Positions 24,839 to 33,856 of a stretch of DNA of 64,000 nucleotides are shown in pieces; position 1 is the stretch's first letter, and every line of letters begins with the position of its first letter. The stretch covers positions 10,581,807 through 10,645,806 of the forward strand of contig NC_136017.1 of assembly GCF_048128805.1 (NCBI RefSeq). Direction: 5' to 3'. Under the pieces are notes generated by a model. It was not told the origin of the DNA. It made no database searches and worked only from the letters and a program-made list of their open reading frames with translations. A program made the translations under genes and the position numbers. The stretch is from Centroberyx gerrardi (taxonomy: Eukaryota > Chordata > Actinopteri > Beryciformes > Berycidae).

Positions 24839-27800
24839 CCTGTATTAGGCTATGTTATGTTGTTATCACTGACCTTTTGCCTTGCTGTGTGTGACAGGGT
24901 GACCGTGGCTCGGCGGGGGAGAGGGGGCTGAAGGGAATCAAAGGAGATCTGGGTGACCCAGGAGTCCATGGGCAAGCTGTGAGTCATGCTAATGATGCTT
25001 TTTAGAAGTCCATGAATTATATACTGCTGTGCGGAAGCCTATAAGGTTCCTACCTTCATGTTTCCAGGTCTATAAATGTCATGGAAAACGATCCATAAGC
25101 AAAAAAAGATTCAGAAATCAAATAGAAACTGACTCATAATCATTCTCTAACGTCAGTCTTCGCTGCTGGTAGAGCTACGTCGCTTTGAAGGAATACTGAC
25201 CTGAAAAACACCTTTCCTGATTCCAGCATCATATTTGTAGCTGTCAAAAATAAAAGGCATAGGACATTTAAATCAACCACTCAACAACAAAATGTATCAT
25301 TTGAGCATAGACGCTGGCAAATACTTGTCAGGGAAATGTGTGATGAAATAGTCATGGACACATGAAATGTAATTAGCAAAAATTTGCAGGAACCCTGCTG
25401 ATGTGTAATGTAGTTCATTGTGCCTGTGACTTCACACCTCATTCATCCCTTGACTCATTCAATATCACCTTTTAAATAGCAATATGAACATTCAGTACGA
25501 ACTATCTTGCTATATTGCTCTCTATTATAAGTCTCAGTATACAAACTGATTAACAGCCACTTTCTTTTGGTTTTCTCATCTTAGGGCCGACCTGGGGTCA
25601 AAGGTGAAGCTGGCCTTACTGTAAGTCCTCCCACTTTAATATTCACTCTCACCTCAGTTACAGCACTTGATCTTCTGTTTGTGCTCATACTGTGTGAATT
25701 TGTGTATTCATTTCAGAGGGAGGACATCATTCGAATGATCAAGGAGATTTGTGGTAAAACAACTTGTAATATTCAGTTTGTTTCAGTATTCATTTAACCT
25801 TACAAATGTTATAAGAGAAGCTTTAGTCAAGTTTCTGAATGTGAGCCACTGTCTCATATCCTCATGTTATCTGTAAGGCATTAGAACAGATTCCACAGAG
25901 CGAACCAGGCATGATCTCACATATTGATGTGATCTTTTTTCCCAGGATGCGGTATCAAATGTAAGGAGCGGCCCATGGAGCTGGTGTTTGTCATCGACAG
26001 CTCGGAGAGCGTGGGCCCGGAGAACTTTGAGATCATCAAGGACTTTGTCATGGCGCTGGTGGACCGGGTCACGGTGGGCCGCAACGCCACCAGAATTGGC
26101 CTGGTGCTGTACAGCCTGGAGGTGAAGCTGGAGTTCAACCTGGCCCGCTACATGACCAAGCAGGACGTCAAGCAGGCCATCAGGAACATCCCCTACATGG
26201 GAGAGGGCACCTACACCGGGACGGCCATCCGCAAAGCCACCCAGGAGGCTTTCTACAGCTCCCGCATAGGAGTCAGCAAGGTGGCCATCGTGATCACGGA
26301 CGGGCAGACGGACAAGCGGGAGCCGGTGAAGCTGGACATTGCGGTGCGGGAAGCGCACGCGGCCAACATTGAGATGTTCGCTCTGGGGATCGTGAATACG
26401 TCAGACCCGACGCAGGCCGAGTTCCTGAGAGAGCTGAATCTGATCGCCTCTGACCCAGATAGCGAGCACATGTTCCTCATTGATGACTTCAACACCCTGC
26501 CAGGTGAGAGCGACGGGCCAGCTTTATGTCTTCAGGATCACCGGTTCTTCTGTTGTGTTGCAATACACACTGTTTCAGTTCGCCTTCACTACATCTGCTT
26601 CAAATTCTTCTGCTAGTGAATATTACTGGTTCCATATTGGTTGTTGTGGGAAACCACCTGAACACCAAACTTGCATCTTGGAAATGTAGACCTAATGTCT
26701 GATGTTTCATCTCACAGAGGCTAAAAATCACTGTACTTCCTCTTTTCCTTAGTGCCTTTTGTCAGCTGATATAAATTCCTTTAAAGTAATGACCAATCTC
26801 TCTCCAGTCTATACTGTGGCTCTGAGTTTCCCCTCTCTGTGCCTCCCTGTCTCAGCTCTTGAATCCAAGCTGGTCAGCCAGTTCTGCGAGGACGAGAACG
26901 GAGCCCTGATATACAACCGAGTCACCAACGGCTACAACGGCTACGGCAACAACGGCTATGGCAACAACGGCAACAGGAATGTCATCAATGGGAACTATGC
27001 GGTCGGTGGCTACGGGTACCGGCCCACCAGCGAGCAGGAGATACAGAACGGCCGTCAGACCGGCACCGGCACTCACAGTCAGGGCGGCAGAGGGGAAGGC
27101 ACCCACCACAGCAGCAAAGGATCCAGCGCAGGACATGTATGGAACGTGCTTTATAACACTTCTTAAGGCAGTGATTGGCCGGGCAAAATCTTGGGCAACT
27201 CTAATGGGCAATGGTGCTCAAGGCATTGCCTGAACATTGTTGCTTTAATTACATAGGATCATCTTCCTGTCAGGAAAAAATGTAATACATTTTCAAATAT
27301 ATAGTACTGCCCTTATAGTACTATAATATGACATATAAAAGACAAGAAGGTGATGTGTGGCATAAATTGTTATATATTCTTATACCATGGCATAATATTA
27401 CATAACTTCAAATAAAATAATGATAAAATAGCTAAAAGAAATTAAATAACCTCAGAGACACTCATATACACTTAAATAATAACCAAAAGTAATGATTATC
27501 ACTTTGTGTATGACCACAATAGTTCTAAACACAAGAGTGCAAAGGTACAAGTAGTTAATTAGTTATTAATTAACTAAATTAATTATAAAATCTTATTGTT
27601 TGCTGTTTTTCTGTCCTAGGGTCACCACCAGGGAGGAGGAGGGCAGAACGTGCACGTCGAGACGTCAAACTGGGGAAGCGAACGTGGGGACACCTTTAAC
27701 CGTAACACCTCATCAATCAGACCCGTCCAACCTGCCAGGGAAAGCTCTTCATCCTCCAACACAGGAGGCTCTTCCTCATCTTCATCTTCATCATCTTCTA

Positions 27801-29632
27801 CAAATATAACTACATCATCCTCAAGTACATCTGTACAGCATGTGCCTGCACCAAGACCAGCTCTTCCCAAAGGTAGAGAATGTCTATTCTATTCTATTCT
27901 ATTCTATTCTATTCTGGTCTAGTTTATTCTTGTCTATTCTTGTATCTGTACAGTATATGAGTTAGGTAATTACTACTTTATTGACCTCAAGAGGAAATTC
28001 TTTGTCACAGCCAGTGCATGCAGCACAACACAGTTACAAAACAGAACAGCGATCCACAACAAACAGTTTGACAGTAATTACAGAGGAACAGTATCAACAG
28101 AAGATGAAGATCAACAAATGAAACATGTCGCCCCCACGAATGATGCAGGCCCCCCTCGGGCCAATCAGAGACAAGACGCATCATCCCTCCAAGTTTCATC
28201 AAAATTGGACCGCTGGTGTAGCAGTTATGGCCTTTCAAAGTTTGAAATTCTGACCTTTACTCATAGCATACTCATACTCATACTATATCAATCAGTTTTT
28301 TTAAATGCCAGCACATGCCCAAATGCTTCATCCCTCCAAGTTTTGTCAAAATCAGACCAGTTGTGTCTGAGATAATACATTTGAGTTAAAAGTTTTAGGA
28401 ATAAAAGAATTATAGCACCACGATTTACTGGATTTTTGTGTCAGTCAGACTTACGGTGTAGAGTTTTAAATCAAAGTCAAATCAAATGAAAGTTTGATCA
28501 AAATCAGACCAATGGTGTCTGACATATCACGTTTGAGTTAAAATTTTTAATCTTTAATTATAGTGCCCTCATTAGGCCAGTCAGAGTAATTTGCATACAC
28601 CACAACACGGTGCCAAAATGCATCGTCTCTCCAAGTTTTTCAAAATCAGACCAGTGGTGTCAGAGATATCAGCTGATATATAGTCCATCACGTTTGATGG
28701 AGGGGCAGATTTGACCACATGGGACAACGATGCCCAACATGGCATCAAGTTCCTGTCCAGTTTGTTGAGAGTGCGTACGCCAGAGGGAACAAAGCTTTTC
28801 TTGAACCTGGCCTTCCTATAAAAGCTGGGGGCCTGCGTCTTGCGACCAGAGGGGCGGAGAGTGAAGCGGGGATGGAGCCGATGATCCGACTATGATGGGC
28901 GCTTTGTGACTGACGGCTTTAATAATGAGGTCATGTAGGTGAGGAGCGGGGAGGCCAATTATTTTTGATGCTGCTTGGATGATTTTAGTGAATCTGCTCC
29001 TGCTTGTGACTGAGAGCATGGGGAAGAAGCAGATGGCGCCCTGGAGGAGGACAGGTTCTGTTATACTGCACTACAAAAGGAGGAGGAGGTGTGGTTGGAT
29101 GGACAGGTTCTTAGAGGAGGAGGTGTAGTTGGGTGGACAGGTTCTTGAAGGAGGACGTGTGGTTGGATCTCTTGGATCTGCTGTAGCCTTATTTTCCCCC
29201 TCATATGATGTCTTTCTCTCTCTCCTCCTCCAGAGTTTGTACCCTTGGACCCCCGCTGTGCCTTGGTCCTGGACCAGGGAACGTGTCGGGACTATAACAT
29301 CCGCTGGTACTATGACAAGCAGGCCAATGCCTGCGCCCAGTTCTGGTACGGAGGCTGCAACGGCAACAACAACCGCTTTGACACGGAAGAAGAGTGCAAG
29401 AGGACGTGTGTGCTAGCCAGATCCACCGGTACACTCTCATAAAAAACATCATTCCTGCCATATTAATGTCACTTATGTCTATCACACATAGCCCATCATC
29501 CAGCAAAGCTATTATTTGCTTTGATTTTTTGCAATATCCTCAGCCGAAGAGAGGCCATAATAGTTTTATTGGTTCCGAATGTTCGAGAGTATTGACATTG
29601 TCATATGTTTTTCCTTTTTTATAGGAGGCTGA
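5620..29632 (+). CDS. col28a2: collagen type XXVIII alpha chain (complete, 35 coding exons)
   Basis: Secreted extracellular-matrix collagen of the VWA-containing, beaded-filament type. Coding exons: 5620-5770, 6971-7545, 9947-9967, 10066-10128, 10987-11040, 11172-11216, 11958-11984, 12483-12527, 12880-12924, 13086-13139, 14563-14631, 14751-14819, 14968-15036, 18128-18196, 19283-19351, 19577-19645, 19723-19791, 19893-19964, 20099-20167, 20333-20404, 20607-20675, 21133-21201, 21817-21885, 22265-22333, 22910-22978, 24454-24522, 24710-24778, 24898-24978, 25585-25620, 25717-25753, 25946-26503, 26856-27136, 27620-27872, 29234-29428, 29625-29632. They sum to 3708 nt, or 1235 aa plus stop. Order: signal peptide, VWA1 (~58-235), linker with Cys, helix (~262-792), VWA2 (~812-985), low-complexity linker, Kunitz (1177-1227). 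The family assignment is firm. The choice of col28a2 over col28a1 rests on linkage and is tentative. All phases agree, but an unrecognised small phase-0 helix exon in a long intron cannot be excluded. Confidence 0.88.
6971..7545 (+). CDS. col28a2: collagen XXVIII coding exon 2: first VWA domain
   Basis: A single 575-nt exon encodes the whole N-terminal von Willebrand A domain. The MIDAS metal site is visible as LIDSSES (DxSxS), the Thr in [10 protein letters not shown], and the Asp in LLYDGIS, where the more usual residue before DG is Thr. It starts in phase 1 after CTTTCAG and ends in phase 0 at GTGAGT. The exon is much more GC-rich than the introns around it. VWA domains mediate protein-protein binding in matrix assembly. 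Confidence 0.93.
7546..9946 (+). other. collagen intron 2 (2.4 kb)
   Basis: No exon is recognised. It contains one ~295-bp palindromic MITE near its 3' end (listed separately). The rest is unremarkable AT-rich intron. Confidence 0.6.
9540..9834. mobile_element. MITE-like palindromic element, family CACTGCAAAAA, copy 1
   Basis: The left end CACTGCAAAAAACATCCATC is mirrored by a right end reading GATGGAGATTTTTTCCAGTG. Both continue inward as AACAAGTCATTTAGTC and its complement. The interior has repeated motifs (CAGTTTCACTTGTTTC, GGAAACAAGTGAAAT). At least four related loci occur in this window. It is non-coding. The transposon superfamily is not assigned. Confidence 0.75.
9947..10128 (+). CDS. 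col28a2: collagen XXVIII coding exons 3-4: Cys-containing linker into the helix
   Basis: Exon 3 (9947-9967) is only 21 nt and encodes TELADEG. Exon 4 (10066-10128) encodes [13 protein letters not shown], which leads into the first Gly-X-Y triplets (GERGPSGPA). The three cysteines just before the helix are placed where fibril-type collagens form inter-chain disulfides. That function is inferred. Both exons are phase 0. Confidence 0.8.
10865..10891. repeat. (CA)n microsatellite
   Basis: CA run preceded by a degenerate purine (GA/GGGAGA) tract at 10757-10817, in collagen intron 4. Confidence 0.9.
10987..13139 (+). CDS. col28a2: collagen XXVIII coding exons 5-10: N-terminal uninterrupted helix
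   Basis: Six small phase-0 exons (54, 45, 27, 45, 45 and 54 nt: 10987-11040, 11172-11216, 11958-11984, 12483-12527, 12880-12924, 13086-13139) encode 90 residues of perfect Gly-X-Y. Each begins with a Gly codon directly after AG. Exon 8 has a Cys in the helix (GERGECGTP, about residue 318). The 54/45-nt sizes are the classical fibrillar-collagen exon units. Confidence 0.85.
11241..11769. mobile_element. hAT-like non-autonomous element filled with AAGTC repeats
   Basis: The interior is a degenerate array of CAAGTC/AAGTC units. The ends are TAGAGGTGAGACC and, inverted, GTCCACACCTCTG, close to the common hAT-type CAGAGGTG terminus. Perfect 8-bp direct repeats (CTATCTTG) flank it at 11233-11240 and 11770-11777, as expected of a hAT target-site duplication. 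It sits in collagen intron 6, only 24 nt downstream of the exon 6 donor. Confidence 0.85.
14317..14364. repeat. (GT)n then (GA)n microsatellite
   Basis: A compound dinucleotide run in collagen intron 10. Confidence 0.9.
14563..24778 (+). CDS. col28a2: collagen XXVIII coding exons 11-27: repeating 69-bp helix exons
   Basis: There are seventeen phase-0 exons. Fifteen are exactly 69 nt (23 codons) and two are 72 nt (19893-19964, 20333-20404). Every 69-nt exon reads as five Gly-X-Y triplets, one Gly-X doublet, then two triplets, usually ending in Lys. The 72-nt exons are perfect triplets. This arrangement suggests that the central helix grew by tandem duplication of one exon. Exon 15 is followed by a GC donor (19352). 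Exon 20 uses an AAG acceptor. Any exon could be skipped without breaking the frame. Confidence 0.88.
14711..14746. repeat. (CT)n microsatellite acting as the polypyrimidine tract of collagen exon 12
   Basis: About 17 CT units run directly into ATAG and exon 12 at 14751. The array itself therefore forms the 3' splice-site pyrimidine tract. Confidence 0.9.
15569..15611. repeat. (CT)n microsatellite
   Basis: Long TC run in collagen intron 13, flanked by short CA runs. Confidence 0.95.
15830..16137. mobile_element. MITE-like element with AGTGTTAATTTAAC ends
   Basis: The left part reads CAGTGTTAATTTAACTC. The right part reads TCAACACTCATTAATGCTGG followed by AAATTTTGCTGTGTAAC, a partial inverted match. 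An internal motif CACATCCATCAGAGTTAATT occurs twice (about 15922 and 15969). The borders are approximate. Confidence 0.45.
17579..18076. mobile_element. MITE with ~40-bp terminal inverted repeats (AAAGGGGA...)
   Basis: The left end AAAGGGGAATACAATCCG...TTTTAAGAATTCACA is mirrored by the right end TGTGAATTCTTAAAAAGG...AGTCCCCTTT. The similarity continues inward (GGACAGTTCAGTCAAT and its complement). TA dinucleotides border both ends. It is non-coding and about 0.5 kb. Confidence 0.75.
19352..19576 (+). other. col28a2: GC-AG intron between collagen exons 15 and 16
   Basis: Exon 15 ends ...GGCGAAAAG and is followed by GCAAGT, not GT. The 69-nt length, terminal GEK and phase all match its sister exons only if GC is the donor. 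GC donors with an otherwise strong consensus (AAG|GCAAGT) are a known minority class and are associated with weaker or regulated splicing. Confidence 0.75.
20052..20091. repeat. (GT)n microsatellite abutting the acceptor of collagen exon 19
   Basis: About 20 GT units end seven bases before the AG (GTCCACAG) of exon 19 at 20099. The usual pyrimidine tract is replaced by the array. Confidence 0.92.
20739..21040. mobile_element. MITE family CACTGCAAAAA, copy 2 (decayed)
   Basis: Carries the same internal order as copy 1: ACATCCATTTTAACAGGTCATTTAATC, then AAACAAGTGAAAAAATCTGCC and GAAACAAGTGGAATTATGTC. The right terminus is lost. It lies in collagen intron 21. Confidence 0.65.
22449..22481. repeat. 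(GT)n microsatellite
   Basis: GT run in collagen intron 24, next to MITE copy 3. Confidence 0.9.
22518..22845. mobile_element. MITE family CACTGCAAAAA, copy 3
   Basis: Begins CACTGCAAAAATATCCATC followed by TTAACAAGTCATTTAGTC. The interior matches copies 1 and 2. The right end is degraded around AAGACTCAGTGCTAAAGC. Confidence 0.7.
23866..24345. mobile_element. dispersed repeat with CAGCGGCCATTTTGAAT end
   Basis: Starts near CAGCGGCCATTTTGAATTAC and contains GCTTGAATTTAGCAGGGAA and a GCTAGC-rich stretch. The same blocks occur in opposite orientation at 41425-41757, so this is a dispersed family. The borders are approximate. It lies in collagen intron 25. Confidence 0.55.
24802..24834. repeat. 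(GT)n microsatellite
   Basis: GT run in the short collagen intron 27. Confidence 0.9.
24898..25620 (+). CDS. col28a2: collagen XXVIII coding exons 28-29: C-terminal end of the helix
   Basis: Exon 28 (24898-24978, 81 nt) encodes nine perfect triplets ([15 protein letters not shown]...). Exon 29 (25585-25620, 36 nt) encodes four ([12 protein letters not shown]). The helix therefore ends without doublets, unlike its centre. Confidence 0.85.
25717..26503 (+). CDS. col28a2: collagen XXVIII coding exons 30-31: second VWA domain
   Basis: Exon 30 (25717-25753, 37 nt) encodes the short non-helical segment [13 protein letters not shown]. Exon 31 (25946-26503, 558 nt) encodes [10 protein letters not shown] and then a complete VWA domain with canonical MIDAS residues: [17 protein letters not shown] and VITDGQTD. 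There is one N-glycosylation sequon in NAT. The Cys residues just before VWA2 could pair with other chains. Phase 1 at both outer borders. Confidence 0.93.
26856..27872 (+). CDS. col28a2: collagen XXVIII coding exons 32-33: low-complexity linker between VWA2 and Kunitz
   Basis: Exon 32 (26856-27136) begins [16 protein letters not shown] and runs into a Gly/Asn/Tyr repeat ([15 protein letters not shown]) and a Gly/His/Ser-rich tail. Exon 33 (27620-27872) opens with HHQGGGGQ, then a Ser-rich stretch interrupted by NITTSSSS, and closes with Pro/Ala (APRPALPK). It looks disordered and probably O-glycosylated (inferred). The exon 32 donor GTATGG is weak. Phase supports it, because exon 33 then opens in frame and leads in phase 1 to the Kunitz exon. 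Confidence 0.75.
27884..27916. repeat. (ATTCT)n pentanucleotide repeat
   Basis: About six ATTCT units start 12 nt after the exon 33 donor of the collagen gene. Confidence 0.9.
27975..29050 (-). mobile_element. LINE remnant (minus strand), interrupted by another repeat
   Basis: On the minus strand, 29019-28816 encodes a C-terminal tail (LLPSGRR-like context; [20 protein letters not shown]) resembling the end of fish non-LTR retrotransposon ORFs. The element resumes at 28085-27975 with the typical 3' tail that reads TTTATTGACCTCAAGAGGAA on the + strand. Between the parts, 28086-28726 is unrelated and carries three copies of a TCCCTCCAAGTTT..TCAAAAT..GACC motif, probably a later insertion. Family assignment is from pattern memory only. 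Confidence 0.55.
29234..29632 (+). CDS. col28a2: collagen XXVIII coding exons 34-35: C-terminal Kunitz domain and stop
   Basis: Exon 34 encodes a full Kunitz/BPTI domain with Cys spacing C-8-C-15-C-7-C-12-C-3-C, the conserved FWYGGC core, and Arg at the P1 position (GTCRDY), which would fit a trypsin-like protease target. Inhibitory activity is not proven. The end can be read two ways. Reading through gives ...RSTGTLS with TAA at 29440. Splicing from 29428 (GTACAC) to the strong acceptor ending at 29624 gives ...RSTGG and TGA at 29630. Both preserve the domain. Confidence 0.88.
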
Positions 29633-30968
29633 GCGAAGGCATCTGCCATACATCTGCTGTAGATCTCATTTCAAGGAGGGGGCAGCTAATACTGGCAATC
29701 TTTCATAGGGTTATGTAAAATTCTTTTGCATAATTCTCAGGCGTATACATGTACACTGTCAGAAACCATTGCATTCCAGTTCCTGTCTTGGTACCACGAC
29801 TCTACAACGCACACACAGCACCAAACCGTCCCCTCCTGTAGCACTTATTGTACTTATAAATTATCCTATTCTAACTGCAGCGACAGAGAGTCTGGCTTTG
29901 GTAGATAGATACTTCCGGTGTGTGTCTTATTTTGACGCAATATAAAGTAGAGCAGCATCTAACGCAGAAGATATGCCATCACTCCTACTCAGGAATACAG
30001 ATGAGCACTTGTACAGCCTGTTTCCAGCTCCCTGGGGTTTTTCAAAAGCGGTGGGACACGATGATCTGTGTCGAACCGTTTTTTTTTTTTTGCTTTGCAT
30101 ATAAGTGTGTGAGTGCTGCGAAGGGTTGTGAGAAAGTTGACTATCTGCTCAACATCGTGATCAGTAAAACCTCCGGTGCCTCGTCTGTGTCAGCATCATG
30201 AATGGTATCAATCAGTCAATCAATGTGCCACAAAAAAACACACTGTACCCATTCTTTTCTACTATTTTCTACTCTCACTCCACTGTAGGCTATGTTTTTT
30301 TTTTACTGGGAAATAATGACATTGGTGTTTTTTACCTGTTTAAGTCCTTAAATATAATCATGAGAGCCGGTAACTCATCGCAAAAATGAAGCCTCTCATC
30401 AAAGCTGTCACTTATATCAATAAAATATATTTTTCCTTATTTTATTTTATTTTTTATCAAAATGACTGATGCTCTGTAACTTCAAGGAATAGTTTTGTGC
30501 ATTTGAATGTGTTTTTTTATTTTTTAGATTTTATGAATGAAAATGTGATGTTTTGTGTTTACGTTGTTTCATCCTTTTTTTTTTTTACCATAACTCATGA
30601 AACTGTATAAAGTTCATCTATTTGTCCAAGCTACATTACACAATATTGATGGACAGACGGCATGCACACACACACACACACACACAGAGTTGCATACTGC
30701 CCTCTACTGGGTAAGACATGCTCTTGTTACTAAAGTTGGTGCTATGATGAGGGTATTTGACACCATGATATGGGAAAAATTTTAAATTACTTCCATTGTT
30801 GAGCGACTGGTATGTCATTATGTAGCTGTACTGACTGTAAATCCATAAGTATTGTACATTACAAGGTCAAGTGATGTTAAACATTTTTAATAAATCTGCT
30901 CTAAACTGATACTGTATATGTGCAAAATCATCACACTTACTGAAATATTGTACAAAAAAATGAATAAA
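29633..30968 (+). terminator. collagen XXVIII 3' UTR with candidate poly(A) signals
   Basis: No coding frame is supported. AATAAA hexamers occur at about 30418, 30889 and 30963 on the + strand, and any could end the transcript. A CA run lies at 30664-30686. Confidence 0.5.
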
Positions 30969-32497
30969 TACACATGTGAAAACCAGGTCTTTAGCAAAAG
31001 TTATTTCAAATCCGATGAAGTAATCGTCTGTGACATTGCAGGGAAGTGGCTGTGCTTTCTTACGCAGGATCCGCTCTCTCCTTGTGCTTAAATTACATGT
31101 TAGACACTCCTCGACAAGTGGCATAGTCTGATCTATCTTTAGTGCTGCCCACAGGAGAGCTGTTACCTAACTCTACACACTCCTCAACGCTTTATCAGGC
31201 CACAGAAATAAGGCTCAACAATGTAGGATCCTACTAGTCTAGTCACGTCAGCCTCCCTTAATTGTCCTTTTATACATTTTATATTAAAAACATCTGTGAC
31301 TGTCAACCTGCTTAGATCATTTATCTTCCTGTATCTGATAATGGAACGATGGAATATTTTGCCTGAGTGTTGAGACTCCCTTGCTGATTGAGAGTAGAGT
31401 GTGTTTTACAGGGTTCATCTGCAGAGCAAGAGAGAACTACACCCCACCCCCAACACACACACACACACCCAAGCAGCTGATCTCACCCTGTTGAACAATA
31501 AACCCAACGGGGAAAAGGACGAGCCATGCTGATTGGTGGACAGAACTGTCTGTCTGTCTGTCTGCCTTTCACCTGTTTTACACGCAGCTGCTGCACCCAA
31601 CACACCCAAACTGTTGCGATCCATTTATAGTACAACGTTTCTTCAGTCTGACTTAAATAATGCAGCGCTATTCTCACTGCCATCCATTTTTGTGACTTAT
31701 TTCACTGTGGGTAATGTTTTCTAGGATTGGCTTAAATGAAATACACTAAGCGATAAGATTATATAAGATAAGATAAGATAAGAAAAGATAAGATAAGAAA
31801 AATAAGATAAGATAAGATGAAACCTTATTCATCCATGTGGGGAAATAAGGATTGCAGCAGTAAAAGTAATAGGATTCAGCAGGGAAAGGGAAACAGAATA
31901 TAAGCACATACATTGAATATACAAATAAGCAATAAAAATAATAAGAATGATAAAATGTTAAAACAAAGGCAATAAAATAGATGGGGGGATATGTAAACAA
32001 ATGTCGCCAACAATTTCAACGCGTTAAGTAGACTAAAAGTGGGAAGTATCTGAGAGAAATGGACTAGCATTTATGAATTTACTTACAGTTGTTACTTACA
32101 GATGTTACTACCAGTCTCAATTACTTCGTTAAATATGGATTGCTGAATATGAAACATCTGTTGTATATGCATATAGGCTAAGTAGATATGAGGCCAAATC
32201 AGTACATCAGTTTGGCTCTAAGAGAATGAATGAGTGAGTGAGTGAGTGAATGAATGAAGAGCAGACACCAAATGAAAGGATAATCTGTCCAAAGCCGATA
32301 GAATAGAAAATACTTTCAGATATGACACTGATAGCTCTAAATACACTCCCAGTAATGCGTTCAGCTTGAGCCATGCTATTCAATAGCTTTGACAGCATTG
32401 TCTCCACTGCTAGCCAGCCACATGACACTTTGGGAGCTGAATCATGGTGGCATATCCCCAGCCCCAACAGCCAGTTGCTTCTTTCAGTCTGTGACAG
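30969..32497. other. intergenic region between col28 and klhl41
   Basis: No gene is seen. It contains a CA run (31456-31469), a short TCTG run (31548-31563), a GATAA-rich LINE/SINE tail (31755-31990) and a GAGT/GAAT run near 32226-32259. Confidence 0.6.
31755..31990. mobile_element. retroelement 3' tail with (GATAA)n
   Basis: A run of AAGATAAGATAAGAT is followed by CATGTGGGGAAATAAGGATTG and GCAGTAAAAGTAATAGGATTC. The same string order recurs at 47624-47830, so this is a dispersed family with a simple-repeat tail. No coding remains. Confidence 0.6.
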
Positions 32498-32587
32498 CAG
32501 CTGCTAGAGCCAAGGCTTGTACTGATTCGGCCCAGTCAGATTCCACTGTTGGTGAAGCAGGCAGGGGGCAGAGGGAGCTATATTTAG
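32498..32587 (+). promoter_or_regulatory. klhl41 proximal promoter: E-box and MEF2 site
   Basis: CAGCTG (a MyoD-type E-box) lies at 32498-32503. CTATATTTAG at 32578-32587 is an exact match to the MEF2 consensus YTAWWWWTAR and can also act as a TATA-like element. It sits about 160 nt upstream of the klhl41 ATG. Both fit a skeletal-muscle gene. Use in vivo is inferred. Confidence 0.6.
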
Positions 32588-32743
32588 AGGTGGACAGGAT
32601 TAAATTGCAGCGTCTTCAGACCGGGAACCTTTTCCCTGCTCTGTCTTTTCCAGCCAGGACTGACTGCCAAGAGGACCTGTGGCCGCCGTCTCCTTCCTCT
32701 TTCCGCAAACCCCCTTCTTCGCCTTTTCCCCTCCTGACGCACA

Positions 32744-33856
32744 ATGGACCCTAACGCCATCAAGGAGGAGCTGCGCTTGTTCCAGAGCACCCTGCTCCAG
32801 GACGGGCTGAAAGAGCTGCTGAACGAGAACAAGTTTGTGGACTGCACCCTGAAGGTGGGCGACCGCAGCTTCCCCTGCCACCGGCTGATCATGGCCGCCT
32901 GCAGCCCTTACTTCAGGGAGATCTTCTTCACAGCGGATGGCAAGGAGGCGGAGAACACCAAGGAGGTGGTGCTGGAGGATGTCAACCCCACCGTCCTGGA
33001 CATGGTCATCCGGTACCTGTACTCGGCCGAGATCGACCTCACTGATGACAACGTTCAGGACATATTTGCCGTGGCCAACCGCTTCCAGATCCCCTCTGTC
33101 TTTACCGTGTGCGTCAACTACCTTCAGAAGAAGCTGTCCCCGGGCAACTGCCTGGCCATCTTCAGGATGGGCCTGGTGCTCAACTGCCCCAGGCTGGCTG
33201 TGGCTGCACGCAATTACATCGCCGACCGCTTTGAGCTCCTCTACAAGGAGGATGAGTTCCTCCAGCTTGCTGCCCACGAACTGTTCGCCATCATCGGCGG
33301 AGACTCGCTGAACGTGGAGAAAGAGGAGCTGGTGTTCGAGGCCCTCATGGCCTGGGTCCGCCACGACAAGGATAGCCGCATCAAGGTCCTGGGAGACGCC
33401 TTCGACTGCATCCGCTTCCGCCTGCTGCCGGAGAAGTACTTCCACGACAAGGTGGAGACCGACGACATCATCAAGGCCGACCCAGAGCTCCAGAAGAAGA
33501 TCCAGGTCATCAGAGATGCTTTCAAGGGGAAACTTCCGGAGGTACCCAAGAAGAAGGAGGGGGAGGAGGGGGCGGACAAGGATGGAGGCGAAGAGGAGGA
33601 CAGCCCATTCCCCGGTTTTCTGAATGACAACCGCAGACACGGCATGTACGCACGCGACCTCATCCTGATGATCAACGACACGGCGGCAGTGGCATATGAC
33701 GTCATCGAGAACGAGTGCTTCCTGGCGGCCATGTCGGAGCAGGTGCCGCGCAACCACGTCAGCATGAAGTCGCAGAAGAACCAGCTCTACATCATTGGAG
33801 GACTGTTTGTGGATGAGGAAAACAAGGATCTGCCCCTGCAGTGTTATTTCTATACA
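32744..33856 (+). CDS. klhl41: klhl41 coding exon 1: BTB, BACK and start of Kelch
   Basis: 371 codons from [20 protein letters not shown] to CYFYT, ending at a GTAAGC donor in phase 0. The ATG context (CACAATGG) is acceptable, and the N-terminus matches KLHL41/KLHL40 proteins. It is very GC-rich, so a long antisense open frame exists across it without being a gene. Confidence 0.95.

Noticed and set aside
32600-33757. 385-codon open frame on the minus strand
   Set aside because: It is antisense to klhl41 exon 1. The GC-rich coding strand creates it, and the translated product has no family resemblance.
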